Shown: piece by piece, positions 49,344-63,600 of the stretch | Position numbering within the stretch: the first letter of the stretch is position 1 | Layout of the letters: every line of letters begins with the position of its first letter | Source: Galbula dea | Taxonomy: Eukaryota > Chordata > Aves > Piciformes > Galbulidae | NCBI GenBank assembly: GCA_013399015.1 | Contig: VWZX01010739.1 | Location: 1-64,000 of the forward strand | Length of the DNA: 64,000 nt | Direction of reading: 5' to 3' | Notes under the pieces: generated by a model | The model's database searches: none | Told to the model about the DNA's origin: nothing | Seen by the model: the letters and a program-made list of their open reading frames with translations, nothing else | Position numbers and translations under genes: made by a program

Positions 49344-50023
49344 CTTGATTCTGGACTTTAGACAAACTGCTTTAGCTGATAATCAACAAGATTTGCTCTT
49401 GAAAGCAACCAAGCAACCAACCAAACTTGGGGAGCATTTCTTCTTTGCTTTTCTTAAACAGGCTGCCAGCACTTTCAGACATCCTTGCAGGAGGGGGAGG
49501 CATGTCTGATCGTCAAAGGAAGACCTTTCAGAAAAGCAGAGCTGGGAGATCTGGCCTGAGGTACAGGAATACACTGTGTCTGATGCCACTGAATTGCTCA
49601 GACTGGGGAGACTGGTAGGGACATGTCATGCAAAATTAGCTAAAGCCAATCAAAATTTCACACATGGGGTCAGTATCTCAGCTCCCGGATTGATGTGCCA
49701 GCATGAAGGCTCTTTTGATTCTCAGGCCTGCAGTTAGGAAGCCTAATGCAGAGGTTTGGTGCCTGCAGGGGTTTTGGAGCTCTGTAAGGGGTGGACTATG
49801 GGATGTTATGTACGGATTTCCAGCAACAAAATGAAAGCTCTAGGATATCACTTCAAAGAAAAGATGCCAACGAGACTCTAGCAATGCAATTTAGCAGAGT
49901 AAATATTCGGTAGGATGTGTAGCAGAGCCAGAATGACTGGGGTCAAACTGACTGAAACTGCTTTGCTTTCTTGGAGGGAAGCATTAAAACTCCCAAAACA
50001 AATCGCTGGTCTTATTTAATTCT

Positions 50024-50050
50024 CTTCCCCCCTCCCCCCCCCGCCCCCTT
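50024..50050. repeat. C-rich low-complexity tract
   Basis: Nearly pure C with single T and G interruptions (cccccctccccccccccgcc type). It lies directly before a plus-strand acceptor-like ccacag at 50055-50060. The tract is prone to sequencing error and can fold as an i-motif, or as a G-quadruplex on the other strand. Confidence 0.85.
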
Positions 50051-51406
50051 TCTTCCACAGTTTGCTGCTGTCATTCCCAGGCTGTATTCGGAGCTCCACA
50101 GGAATCCTTCCCCACTTTCACACTGTGCTAACCCCCGATGTGCTCAGACGTCTAAAGGGACTACTGAGGGGCATGGCTGGGGAACTCTTTCCTCATCTGC
50201 CATACAGCTTCTTGGGGCCTGGCCAACAAAGAGCAGATTAGAGCAACCCTTAGGATGCAGAAATATCCAGCAGAGAAATCTGATAAGTTCTTTTCTGTCA
50301 TTCTCTGCTTTCCAGAGCCAGCCAGTGATGAAATCTGCATGTTTCCCTGCCTGCACCCTCTGCTCCTTTCCTGCTCCTGCAGCCACTGCTGCCCCCAGGG
50401 TGGGTGACAGGGCAGGGACAGGGTTCTGTGCCACCCGACCCTCCCTCCTGCCCCAGTTCACTGTCTGTTCTGGCCACATCCATATTTCTGCACTGTCACA
50501 GCCAGCAAGCTACAAGCTGAAAGAGAGCTGAGGCTGGGAAGGGTGGGACATGGGAAGTGGGAAGGAATCTGAGGGAGAGAACGTGAGAAGGGAACAGGGG
50601 AGGAGAGGGAATCTCACAGTTTCTCTAGAGAAAGTTAGCTGCTGACTAAAGAAAATACAGGAAAAATACTGTCCCACTGCATTTTGTTAAAACATAGAGG
50701 ACTGCAAATTTCTGTGCAGGGCACAGCTGATAGTTGAAGCTGTTGCTTTATCAGAGACCTCCTTGCTCATATACACGGCTCTCAAACTGCATTATCTGTT
50801 CTCTTCCTCCCACATAATCACATGTGGGATGAAGCCTGTTTCTGCACTGACTGGAACTATTGATGGATTAGGAATCCATAAACAAGTCAATGATCACTGT
50901 AGCTACATCAACTCCCTTGGAAAAAAAATATTTCTAAGTACTTATCACAGAGGTATAAATGATGTGTCTTCATGTTACTGGGGAACAAGTTTTCTGAAAA
51001 AGGCTTCCCCAGGCTCAGGCCATATGGGAACCAGGCCCTGCCAGAGTCCTCTGAGATATGCAAACCAGATGGAAGAAAAGGAGATTCAATGTTTTATTTT
51101 CTGAATAAGTTTAGATTTTTCTATAGTTTTACCACCAAATAATTTCACTCCTGAAAACAACATCAGTATCTGGTAACATGTGATGATACATCTGCTGAGA
51201 TCAGTCTGCCAGAACTTTATGCAGAGATTTGTTCATACTTTGAAAACCTGCCGTGAAACTTTCAATTATCTTCACATACCAAACGCTCACCTTGAACCTG
51301 CCTTGGTGCCTGATGATTCCTTTGTTAGCCACATGTTTACACTGACCCATCTGGATGCCTGACTGATGTGGGCAGAGGCACAGATTCAGCCTTCCTTATT
51401 ATGGAT

Positions 51407-51564
51407 ACAGAATCATTATGGTTGGAAAAGACCTCTGAGAACATTGGGTTCAACCGTCCATGCAACGCTACCATGCTCACCACTAAACCACGTTCCTGAG
51501 CACTGTATCTATGTGTTTTCTGAACACCTCCAGGGATGGCAATTCCACCACCTCCCTGGGCAGC
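51407..51564 (-). mobile_element. CR1 LINE, 3'-region fragment
   Basis: The plus strand reads cagaatcattatggttggaa, aagacctctgagaacattgg, caccactaaaccacgttcct, gaacacctccagggatggca and ccaccacctccctgggcagc. This is the reverse-complement CR1 3' region as seen across avian CR1-C/F/J-type copies. It is about 158 bp, 5'-truncated, and ends after the 'ctgggcagcc' block. Confidence 0.9.
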
Positions 51565-54500
51565 CACAGAGAAGTCCCCTTTCTCCACTGCTGGCTCACC
51601 AAGCAGCAAGCACGCAGCATCTACTTAGTCTTTTGGACTTGAGGATCTCTACAACCCAGGCATACAATGCAAAACCCTCATTGTCACCTCAAATTCCATG
51701 ACCTTTTTGCCCTGTCTGAGCTAGCTGCTCTAGTATCTCCTAAAATTTACCCAGCTTTTAATGTCTGCCAGTCAGCTCTTTCACTAGCACATCTGTGCTT
51801 TATCCCATGACACCTGCAGAGCTAGTTGCTTTATGACTACCCTCTTTTTACCCTCTAAAATTTAGCTCTGTTCTAGTGACTACAGGATGTTGCAAATTGT
51901 TTGTTCCTCTCCTTCCATCTCTCACAACTTGGGTTTAACTCTGTGCAAGATCTGTTGGTAGAAGAGGTGCATATATGGTGTTTATAAATACATAGATTCA
52001 GTTCCCTCCATGCCTGCAGGTATTTCTAAGAGAGAAAAGCTATTTATCTTTGTCTACCATGACAACAATCCTAACACACTTATCAATTCTGACTTCATTT
52101 TCACATGGTTTTAGAAGTTCTTCTGACACCCTTGCAGTTGTCCAGAGGTGAAAACTGAGAAGCAGTAAGGTTAGGAGGGCTGCCTGAAGCCTCTACACAG
52201 AGCACTGGCAAAGCCAGGAGCAACCCCAGGAGCTCTGCCATCCCATTCCACTGCTGCACATGGAAAATCCTGATAGCAACGTAGATGATGTCCCAAGCAT
52301 GGTGGGAAGACAAGGAGAAAAAGATGCAGTGACAATGAAATAAAGCAGATTTGCAAGGATGAAACCTGCTCCAATATGGCAATTAACATAAGCTCCCATG
52401 GTAATGTCAGAGAGCAAGGACCAAACTGTTTCACATTTCTAAAGAGAAGAAAGAGGTTCATAAGGATCAAGTGAACTCATGTTCTCCTCATCACTATGCA
52501 GAGAAGGGAGTAAGTTGCCTGTTCCAAAGTTTCCTTACAGATTGGCCTTGGTAGTTTTCACAGCACACTGATATTTAGGAATGTCAAGCAATAAGCAGAC
52601 TGAACTAAATTGGGACCAGCACAGGGACCCTGGAAACCTGCCTCAAACCCAAAAATTCATTCATGAGCAGACTAACGGCAGAGCAGCGGGGAAGCCTGCA
52701 GCCAAAGGGCTCTGCTGGGTTAGTAATTAGCTCCTCATTTGAACTTCAAACAGAAACACAAAAATAAACAAAAGGGACATTCAGAAAAAAAGTGATATTC
52801 CAGCTCCCAGATGGCAAATGGGGCCAAAGTCTGCTCTGAGACATGTGACCATGACCTTAGTAAGGACACCACGATGCCCAGGGCAGAATTTGGGGCACAG
52901 TACGTCCTTAGCAAAAATCCATGACAGTAACTGGATAAGGACACTGGTCCCTGCCTGTAGTGGCTGCAGAGGTTGCATCCTCATGCCACTGTGGGTAAAC
53001 TCATCCACTTGCTGTGTCACACCAAGTGTTTAGAAGGGCATTAACACTGGTTTTTTTAGGAACAAAAGTAGGCAAATGCTTTTTATCCACATATACCTTT
53101 GGCAATATCACTGAAGCTGGTTCTACAGCTGAAGAGTCCAAAACTTCATCTCTTAACATTAAGTCTTGGTAAAGAAATTTTGATTTATTTATTTTCACAC
53201 GACACAGCAACCAAAATTTTACTTCAAAACCCCTCTCTAGTTACAAGTTTCATGCCCATAAAGGCATTTTGTTATCTCACTGTCAGTGGCACTACTGATG
53301 TAGAACTTTTTCTGTGTCATTAGCCTGTGACAATAACTACTGTCAGATCCTTTGCAGATATAAATGGGTGCAACTTTGCTGATTTTTCAGCTGTGCCAAG
53401 AAACTGACCCATACATTTATTTTCCCTGCCATAATAAAGGTAACAGTCCAGGGTAGTATAAGAACCTGGATGAAGTTAGAGTATTTTTAGGTTTGATGAA
53501 GCAGACAGAGAAAGTAGTGAGCCTGCAAGCTCTGCTTTGATCATTTAGCCTTTGCAGATTTGTGACAAATTGTTTTTTCTGCATGAATCTGAACTGATAC
53601 AGACTTACATGAGTAGTTAAAAAGTAATACCAATTGGGAAATAAAATCCCTAACAGCACCACAGAAAAGCAATAAACTTAAGAAGCAGTTAGGCAGAGCG
53701 AAGAATGATCAGAAATGCCTTGCAACAGAAAACAATTAATAACAGAGAAAAAGAGAGGCTGGACACTTGTAAAGCTGGTTGTGGCAGGCTGAAAACAGGG
53801 AATCCAAAAAGCCATTAGAAAAAAGACATGAAGAGTCTTGTAATAATATCCTGGGGAACATGCATGCTGCAGATTCAATGCCTTTAAGACTATATTGTAC
53901 ATTGTACAACAATTGTTTAATGTCTAATCCTTCTGGAATGATTGGTAGAGAACTTATGTTAGTGCCAGTCCAACGTCCTCAAGGAAATAAATCTGGACTT
54001 GACATCAAATTACATATTTTGTACCCAGGACATTTGGAATATCTGATGTATACAGAGATCTATATCCAACAATTCTTCTGATGTCAGCACAAGAGTAACA
54101 GCTTGCTTTCCTTCCTTCAGCTGCTTCTCATTTTAAATGTGAGGAAAAAATCATGTAACTAAAGCACTATATTAAGAACTAGTCATTCTGTAATGATTAT
54201 GAAGTTGTGAACCTGAACAGTTCCAGGCTGCAACACTCACACTGATAACAGATGCTGCTATTTGGAGTGTGAGCTGACTCCACAGAGAAGGCTATTTCCA
54301 AGGTCAGACATTTAGAAAGGACTGGGACTCATATTGTGTCTGATGACTTTAACAGCAAAATTCTCACTGATTTTAATGAATGTAAACCTGCTGACTAACA
54401 GATCATCTACCTTACTGAGATATGATACTCCATAAACTTAACCAAAGGCAACTAAAAGCATCTCAAGTTCCTAGCCTTTTTCTTGTGAACACTGGAAATT

Positions 54501-54780
54501 AACAAAGATATGCTTGAGAAATGAGTTTTCACCAGAGAACTTGTTCAGAGACAAGTTTACAGTTAGGAAGGAAGGGGAAGGGACAAAGCCTTTTATGGGT
54601 ATTTATACAGTTCTTGATCTTATAAATAACTGCCTCCAGATGCCAACATTGAGCCTGCTGTGACCATTCATCACCTTGTTACCAGCTATACAGACTGCCT
54701 CCAGATATTTGCTCTTGCAGGAGCCAAGTTGATAAACGGTTGCAGTAGGCACAATACTGGTTTGTGACAAACATATTTAT

Positions 54781-54800
54781 TGGGGAGGGGGGGGAGAAGA
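54781..54800. repeat. G-rich tract
   Basis: The tract ggggaggggggggagaag is a purine run on the plus strand with low complexity and no other context. Confidence 0.75.
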
Positions 54801-55419
54801 AAAAATCTTTAGATGACAGAAATAAAAGGTTGGTTCTTCAAGGTGCTGCCAGATGCCAGATCCAACTTTTGCTTTCAGTTGCTTAGATTTTCCTGTTTGT
54901 TCAAAATTTACTACAAGCTAGGGGCCCTGCAGCCAAAAGCTGCACAAAGGTTCTGACCTACCTTGATAAAATGACAGTTTTGCTCCACAAAAGCCTGCTG
55001 TTAAGAATCAGAGTTAGTCTGAATGGATTGCACTGACTCCAGTGAGATCCGGCTTGAGCTGAGTTGGTGACTTATCATTGGTTAGGCAGTAACCACAACC
55101 TCCTCATTATTCCATGCTGCTTTTATGCCCTTCTGCTTTCTACACTAGGAATTGTCCCCGATGTTCCTAGCATTTCCACTCCTCTTCATAAAAATCAAAT
55201 CATCCTTTTTGCTTTCCCTCTCTAACCTCCTTTAATTGTTTACTGTTCATGTCTAGGACAACTGAGAAGGGCCCCAAAAGGGGCAAAAAGGTGATGCAAG
55301 AAAAAACCTGACTGAAAGGGGCTACAGGAGAGATCCCACGTAGGAGGGATGATCAGTATCCTGGTGAAAGGGAACTAAGATCAGAGATTCATAGTCTCAC
55401 ATCACAAAAGGGGAAAACT

Positions 55420-55612
55420 AGCAGATGGCAGGGCTTGAAACAAAGAGAAGATGATGTGTTTCCACACAATATAGATGAATCATGAAATTCATTGCCACAG
55501 AAAAAAAGCTTTCATGGATTGACCTCCACAGAGCAATGAAATAAATGAATGGAAGAAAGAACTAGATCACAAACATGCTGTTACACACCTCTATGATTCT
55601 CTAGGCAGCAAC
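55420..55612 (+). mobile_element. Ancient CR1/L3-like LINE 3' fragment
   Basis: The sequence gatgtgtttccacacaatat, then catgaaattcattgccacag, aaagctttcatggattgacc and gaagaaagaactagatcac parallels the old CR1/L3 3' wording ('...ttttcacacagtg...atggaattcattgccacagga...ttcaaaaaaggattggaca'). It is more diverged than the other CR1 pieces. The 5' part before 55420 could belong to the same element but is not recognisable. Confidence 0.5.
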
Positions 55613-58600
55613 AGTACTCTATTTACTGTAACTGTAGCTGGAAAGCAGAATTAAAACTTCTTGCTGTAGAATTGTTCATCTATTGTCCTGCTTTCAGGGA
55701 CTCACAGACTTGAAGAATTGTATTGGTTAATGGAATGGATTTTGGCATTAGTGGAAAATATAAACCCTCAATATCAAATATTAAATTATCCCTGATTAAT
55801 TCTTTTATGCGCTTGGACTTGCAACTGATTTAATACTCCTGGATAATTACTTCTATTGTAACTGTGTGTTTGATTTTTAATTAACTGTACAAAGTTTCTC
55901 ATTCAAATCTAATATTACCTTTGTTAACACTGACAACTCTCTGTTTAGAGATTCTGTTCACATTAAACTATGGTGCTCAGACCTTCAAGTCTGCTTTTCC
56001 ACAGCCATGTGAAGAGATTTCGTATGAGGCTTATTTATTCTACTTAATCATCTACAAAAATAGTGTCTTCACTATCCTGAGCACTGCTGCCTGCCAAGTC
56101 AGCCCATTCTCTTACTACTCCTGCTCTCACCATCACCTCATCTAACTCACATGACTCCCCTGATACTAATTTGGTTGGTCATTCCAGTAATTAGTCTCCT
56201 GATTTTCAGCTACTTCACTGAAACTATTGATATGTTTTAAGCTAGGACATGCACAGAGCTTCATTTTTCACTGGGGGTAAGAACTCCATCTCTCTTCCTG
56301 ACTAATGAAATCTGGAATGGCCATCTCTACAATATTGTACGATTATGCTGAGATAATGAATGATACTGATGCAATGAGATGATGATGACTTTATTCTTGT
56401 TCTCTCTGGCCAGAGGGAAGACTCTCTTACAAGAGCCTTTGTGATAAATAATACCAATAACCAACCACACCTCTTTGGGAGCAGATGACATTTTGACTAG
56501 GCTGTGTCCTGGTTGTAGTGGCATCAAAAATTTGTTGCAAGACTTCCAGACAAGCCAAAGCACAACATTTTCAACCTTGTGTGCCATCATCCACCCAAAT
56601 TCATATTTACAGACCTAATTAGTTACTCTATCAAAATTCAATACAAGTGAGCTGCCTGGGAATTGTGTGCTGAGAATTTTCAGTGGTCAGGCTGTTTATA
56701 ATTCAGAGTCTGGATATGAATTTAGGTGTCATACTTGAACCATTTACATCAGAACTTGATCTTAGCTTTGAAAATGTCAGTTCTTCTACTTTAACTTCCT
56801 TGTAATTAGACTCACATTTGCCTACATGAAGAGGATGCTGACTGTATTTACAAACCCCCTTGAAATCCCTGTTTGGACAAAGGGTGAGACATAATATGTA
56901 AAATGCAAAATACCAGTATCACTTTGAGAACTGGTATATTGTGAGGATTAGATGGCATTTGGCAGTTTAAAACCCCATGCCTTTTCTGTGTTTTAGGGAT
57001 GAAGTCTCCCTTACTGTGTACATTTTCTACCTGCCACCACTCAGCCTGACTGCAACTCCTCTGCCACTCATCACTGTTATTTCTAGAACAGCTTGGAGGG
57101 TGTCTTTTATCTTGGGGATCAAGCACACCCCACAGTGCTCCCAGTCACAACAGGCCAGCAACAAAGATCTGAACTGAGCCCTGAAAAATCATCCACCATT
57201 TCACAACTTGTTTCACTACTGCAGCACAACCAGAGTGGCTTCAGATGAAAGGCACACGTCACACTCCAACACAGATGGGTCTGATGTCACCCACCACAGC
57301 TGCTCTGAGACAGGCTGCCATCTCTTCCAGCCAGAAGCCAAACAGTGCCTGCAGAATCCCAAAAGCTGTCTTTCAAGGGTTTTCTATTTTTAGCATGTGT
57401 ACATACTTGTTTTGAACTTCAAAACACACAAAATGTCCTATTAATTAGTGTATAGCTTAGTGGAAAAGGTTGGTAAAGCTACTTAAAAGAAAATTAAACA
57501 GGTTTTTTTTCAGTGCCTAATGGTTTTACATTTTATGTTTAGAGTATTGGACACTGTCCTGTTTGACCTGCTAGCTAAATGCCAGCTGTACAGAGCAAAA
57601 GCACCCAATTGGCACCCAATTTTTGCATGGTATATTGAGCTCTACTTAATTTGGAAGGTTTTCCATAGTAATTGTTAGGCCTTTCAGATGACTGGGATTG
57701 TACTGAAGTGCTTTTCTTGCCTGAATAACATTAAATTGTTAAGATTTTGATTTTAGGGAGGTTGAATTCACATATGTTATCACTGCCATATGTGGGGATT
57801 TTCCTATCTGTTTTGCTGTTTATGACACCACCTCTCTTACAGGTAAGGTTCAGAATAAGTTTAGGGAATCATCAAGCTTGTAACCAAGGGAAGGAGAAGT
57901 GACCTTGACACTGACTCCTACTTCAGCCACCCATGCCCTAAAAGGCCTGAAGAACAGTTATGGAGTCTAACAAAATTCCTCAGTTCCCTATGTTTAGCAA
58001 AAGGGTCATAATTCTCTGCTCTTATAGGGTGTTAGGTAATTGTAATGCAATTCACTAACCACTGTGATGAGGCATACTTAAAAAAAACCATATGAAAATC
58101 TAATTATGTGGGTGCTAGTGACAGACTTCTCACAAATGCTAAAGAATTTCTGAGAATACAAAAAGATCTGGCAGAATTTCTAGAGGTCTTGAAGCTTTCA
58201 ATTATTTTTTTCATTAGGATTCCCAAAGGAGTTCAACTGAGAATCAAAAGCTGTGCAGAAAAACATGAAGAAAAACAAAACCACAAGAATGCTGTGCTCC
58301 TACTCTACCTCCCCTGGTTATCACCTTAATGAACTAAGATCATGAACATCAGGTCTCTCAAGCTGTGCTCTGATTCTGCCCAGTCACAGAGCTGCCTTTC
58401 CACCTACCTGCATACCAGAGGAAAGGATGCTACAACTTATTCCAGGGTGGACAAACACAAGAAAATGGAGCCTAAGAAAATCATTATGTTATGTTTGAGG
58501 AAATATGGCAATAACCATGAGCTGCTGCATTTAACAGGCTTTTTGGAATGAAATTATTTGCATTCAAGTATGTGCAAAACCAGTGATCATTTTTGGGTTT

Positions 58601-60616
58601 GATCAGCTCAGCCTGTTCTTTGGGGAAATTAATTAGATGCTCTGGCTGTAAACATTCTTTCAAAATGCTAACCATAAAGCAATGTTTTCCTCCTGCTCTC
58701 CTTAGCACCAGAGCAATTTCCAAAGCATTCCCATTGATAACACAAACAAAACAGACAGACTACTTCATCAGGAGGACCAGAAATTGCAATCAGAGAAGTA
58801 ATACTTAAAATACAATTTAATCTATGTTCATATCATCAGCTGGTCTTTTCCAGGCCACGTGTGGGTGGTGCACAGAGACCCTAAGTAGGAACAGATATAT
58901 TTATGATTGCTAAACACTACAAACAGACATGCACCAGCTTTAGACAAATGTGGTTTGCTGAGCTATCTACCCAGATCACAGTGAAAGCAAAGATCACTGT
59001 CAGAAGCTCATTTACAGAGAACTGATACAACCTAGTTCTAATGAAGTCAGAGGGACAAAGCATTTAAAGTCCACTCATATGGGTGATGTCCTGCCAGAAC
59101 TCTGTATCAGATTCAGGTGCAGTGCATTTAACATCCTCTCAGAGAAGGGGATGATCATATTGGAGATGAATGTCTCTGAAAGCTGGCCACAATGAGTGCT
59201 GGAGCTGAGCTTTGCTTCCTTGCAAGTGGAATGAATCTCACAAAATATTTCCATTTGCTGCAATGTGCAGAAGTGACAGTTGTACTTAGAGCAGTGTCAT
59301 GCCAGAGGTTAGACAGGGCATTTCCTTCATGACTCCAACCCCAGCATGCTGACAAGAACATTTTGTCAGGTTCATGGCAGTTCAGAGGATGAGGGGATTA
59401 AAACCTCATGGTTTGTGATTTAGACAAGAAGCCATGCATCTGATATCCCTGCTGGGAAAGGGAAAAACATGAGCCAAGGATGGATGGCAGTGAATGGGCA
59501 GAGCTGGAGCCTGGAAGCACTTTCCCCTGCAGAAGCTAGCAGCATCAGTTTATGTTGCTAGACTGTGAGATAGGAACACAACACACCTTCAGAGTAATGC
59601 AAATACTGGGTGCCCCAGCCACCCCCCTTCTGCTTCTCATTCCCTGTGCTGATCATTTGGCCCTGCTAACCCAGCAATGAATTAAGAACTTTTTATTAGG
59701 TTAGTTTTGTGATAACTTAGCCCAAATAGCTCAGCTTTGGGTCTGATGAATGCTGAGCCACAGGACAGGATGGTATGGAGATTCCTGGTCAAGATGGTCA
59801 GGGAGCCACTGAGCAGTTAAATCAGTTTAAGTTGCTTTAGAAGAGCAGCTGCAGAGAAATAGGAACAGACACTGAGCACCAGTATGTCCTCACCACCAGC
59901 TCAGCACATGTCCACCTCCAAACTACATTCATGATTGCACAGCCCTTCCTTCTGCTAGACAAGGAGTGTAAGGAGGCTGAAATAGGACCCTTGCAGGATA
60001 CGGGGCCAGGCCATGGTCTTCAGACCAGACAACAGAGAGTGTAATTTGAACTTCTGCCTTTCCCATGTATCACAGGAAGACTTCATTTCCTCCCTTGCTG
60101 GTCTCTGATGCTCAAATTATCAATATTGATAAACTTATTCACCTTCCTTCATTTTCCTTCAATTCCTTCTGTAATTGCTCAGAGGTATTATGTGCTGCCA
60201 ACACTGGGGCTATTATTAACCCTAGGCAAAATGTGCACTGGAAGACCACAAATCCTAATTCTTGTCTTGTTACCATAATTACACCTAAAATGTGACCCCT
60301 GAACTCTGCCTTTAAACCCTAAGTACATGAGGACTGACAAAGAACTACAGAATCTCTGAAAATGAAGTTTGTTGATCATTTGAAGAAGAGAAGTACATGT
60401 AAAAACCTACACATTTAAGGTCACACTATCAAGATCTATTAACAACTTGTCATCACCCTGCCTACACAGATCCAATGAGATTCTTGCCAGCTCTTGATCA
60501 TAGTAACATGATACTATGTAATAGCATGTTGAGAAGTTCTGTCTTTGATCACAAGGAGAACAGCAATTACAGACAACATATACATTGCAATCCTGCCAGT
60601 CTTATTGTGGTGTTGG

Positions 60617-60656
60617 GGTTTTTTTGTTTACTTGTTTTGGTTGCTTTTTTTTTTTC
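60617..60656. repeat. T-rich low-complexity tract
   Basis: Runs of T are broken by G (ggggtttttttgtttacttg and a later T11 run). This could be a decayed reversed poly(A) or a simple drift tract. No element body was recognised beside it. Confidence 0.7.
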
Positions 60657-63600
60657 CCTGTGAAATGAACAGTTCTGAAATATGCATCTCAAGTCAAGTA
60701 ACTTTTCCACTATTACAGAATAAGCAGAAAATATACATGAATCAGTTTTAAATCTGACAGAATGCTAATACTGGTACTTACATCCCCAGATTCCCCCATC
60801 TGTCAAAATATTAGAGCAATTTTGAGATACCACAGATCTATAACTGCTGGGAAAGAGCACAAAGTTACTGCTAAAAGTTACTTGAAAACTTAAGAGAGCA
60901 ATTCTTTTCATATGCTCACTATTTGATGGCATAAATGATTATTACTCTCTTTGAGAATCATTTTCAAGTCCTGGCATTTGGGCATTTTTACAAATATATA
61001 TGTTGTTATTTTGACATGTTTTCTGGAAAGGTCTTCAGTGCCTTTGCCTCTAAGCAGTGCTTCTTAAGTAATGTTGGCACAAGAGGCAGAGTGGAAGAAA
61101 GTTACTTTTGTGCTTTGCTGGTTTTGTTCAATGCCTACTGTTGGAGGAAAACACACAGACTCTCAAAGCAGCAGACTGCACCTGCAGATGTGCTTGGCAC
61201 ACTGTGTGTCTATCCCAGATGCTGCTCCAAGTGCTAAAAAAGTGACAGCCTCATATGTGCTTTCACCTTTGTACACCTGGAGGCCCATTTTAAAGTTCAG
61301 ATTTCCAGTATGGGCTTTCTGAACTGGCAGAGTATGATTCTCAGAGCTCCTTGCTCTGGGGAGGAGAGCAGTGGAGAACAGCTTTCCCTGCTGCACCTCA
61401 ACATTTAGGATTTCCATAAGAAACACAGAGTCAATTCTGATACTTATTTCCCACTGAGAAAGGAGACTTAATGTGTTTTTCACATGTACAGTCTTCTAGC
61501 TCTGCTAAGAGATCTAAGACTTCAGACTAATGAGTAGAGCTTGCTTTACAAGGCCAGAGGTCTAAAATCTTATCTCCAGAAACCATGCAAAGGTGTTCAT
61601 CCTTTTGATGTTCATTACAATGGCACTAAACCCCAAGGGCTGTGTTTTAGTGACAAAATACATAATGTCTGTGTTGTGAATTTTTACAGCTGGTGGAGTA
61701 GGGTGATGAGAATGACAAAGATTTTCTTTTTCCTCCCCTCTATGTTACACAGTTGAATTAAATGAGTGTTAACTAAAGCATGCCAGAAACCAGAATTCAG
61801 ATTAAACTGAGCACAACCACTGTCTCACTCGGGCTCCACACACTTTTTTTAGGTGTGACATATGTTACTTCTCTATTGTCATGCAGTGTTTTAAGCTAGG
61901 CTAGACTTGAATTTCAGAAAAATAAAAGGAAAGAAACTTTGAAATCATATCCACTACTTCAAATTTATTCCTAGCATGGAAAGGATGACCAGCCTCTGAA
62001 AGAAAGGTTCAAGAAGTCACTACTGAGAAGATGCTTTTTCCCTTTTGGTAAAAAACAACAAAAAAGGAAAGCTAAACAAAACCAAAGAATATACCAGAAA
62101 AGTATATAGCCTTTCACCTAATGTTATCCACCCTTATGATGTTCCCAATTTTTTTGTCTTCTGTCTTTTCCTCACACAAACCAAGCAGTCTCATGGGTTT
62201 CTGAGGAGCATCTTGGTTTCTCACTTTTTAAGATACAAAAAGATGGGTAGGAGGAACTCACTCAAGTCCCAGATAAATTAGTCTGCTAGCCTTGTGACCC
62301 TAGTAATTTCAGAGGAGTTCTCCTTGTACAATGAAGAGGTTAGATCTGCATCCTAGAAAGTTCATATCCTGCACAGATTCACGTTCCATTATTAGCAGGT
62401 CTTCTACAACATGTCTTACAGGGCAAATATTGATGCAATGAATCTGAAAAGCCAACCTGTCAATCTAGACCCAGGGTGTTCATTATTCTGGCTAGCTTTC
62501 AAGGACATTTACTATAAATCTGTGAAAAGAGAGCTACTTACAGGTCTGGGATTTATAGAAAGTGCTGCCTATTTGTGCTCTGCCTTTTGTCAATAGTATT
62601 AAGATTTGCAGTTTGTGCTGAATTATCCAATGACCTAAATCCTAGCAAGCTATCAAAATCTGTTTCCCAGATAAAGTCTTGCTGGAGTTTGATACATTTA
62701 TCAGTGCCAGGCACACAGCAGTGCTTACAAGATTGGCTATTTCTCAAGTCTTCTTCAACAACAGGCAAAAGGGAGGTACAAATGAATTACAACCTATTCA
62801 CTCCAATGGTTTAAAATAATTCTCAAGCATTGGAAACACAGGAACAGAATTCCTGTCTCCTGATTTCACACAGACTCCTGAGTATAATGAGCATTGTTTA
62901 TTTGCCTATAACAGAAAGGATGCAGATCTTATGCTGACAACTCCAGAATGATTTATTTTTCTTCCATTATGCTAAATACTTGGGATAGATCATGCCTCCT
63001 TATCCAAAGTATAATCCATTGCCATTCACTGAACAGGACTTGATATGGGAGAGGCAGGGGGTTTGCTAATTGTCAATTTAGCTTTATGGTGACATATTCT
63101 TTCAGTACCAGGCCTCAAATACTTGACATGGGAAAGTTTTTTGTCTTCACTTCTCTCCAACATCAGATGAATCTTGCTGAAGCCCCAGGAAGTGGGAGTT
63201 GGAAGCAGCAGCATGTGAATCTTTAAACATACACAGCTCCTCCCTAACCCAAAGTGCTCTGTGGCTTGTAGACCTGATCTCACAGGACACTTCAGGAACA
63301 ACAACTCTCAGGCACATCTTGCCAGCTAGGCTGTCTTGCCAGAATAAGGACCAGAGTGTTGTGAATACAACAAATGGTTCAACTGGGCATAGAAGTTTTT
63401 CACACTGTCCAACTGCAACATATTCTGGGATAAAATTCACTTTCAGTTATTTCCTAACCTAGCAGAGGAATGTGTGTGAGGGTCACTGTAACCACCACCA
63501 AAATTATTATAAGCTCCTACACTAAAAACTAGAGCCATGTTCTCCAACATCAGCATTGACAGACATATCATGTACAGGTCAGGCTCAGAAGCATGCACCC

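Noticed and set aside
53001..53210. Minus-strand frame considered as a possible upstream TMEM132C exon; also 61163-61483 and 63147-63440
   Set aside because: None shows TMEM132 N-terminal motifs or a phase-0 donor that would fit the start of exon 5.
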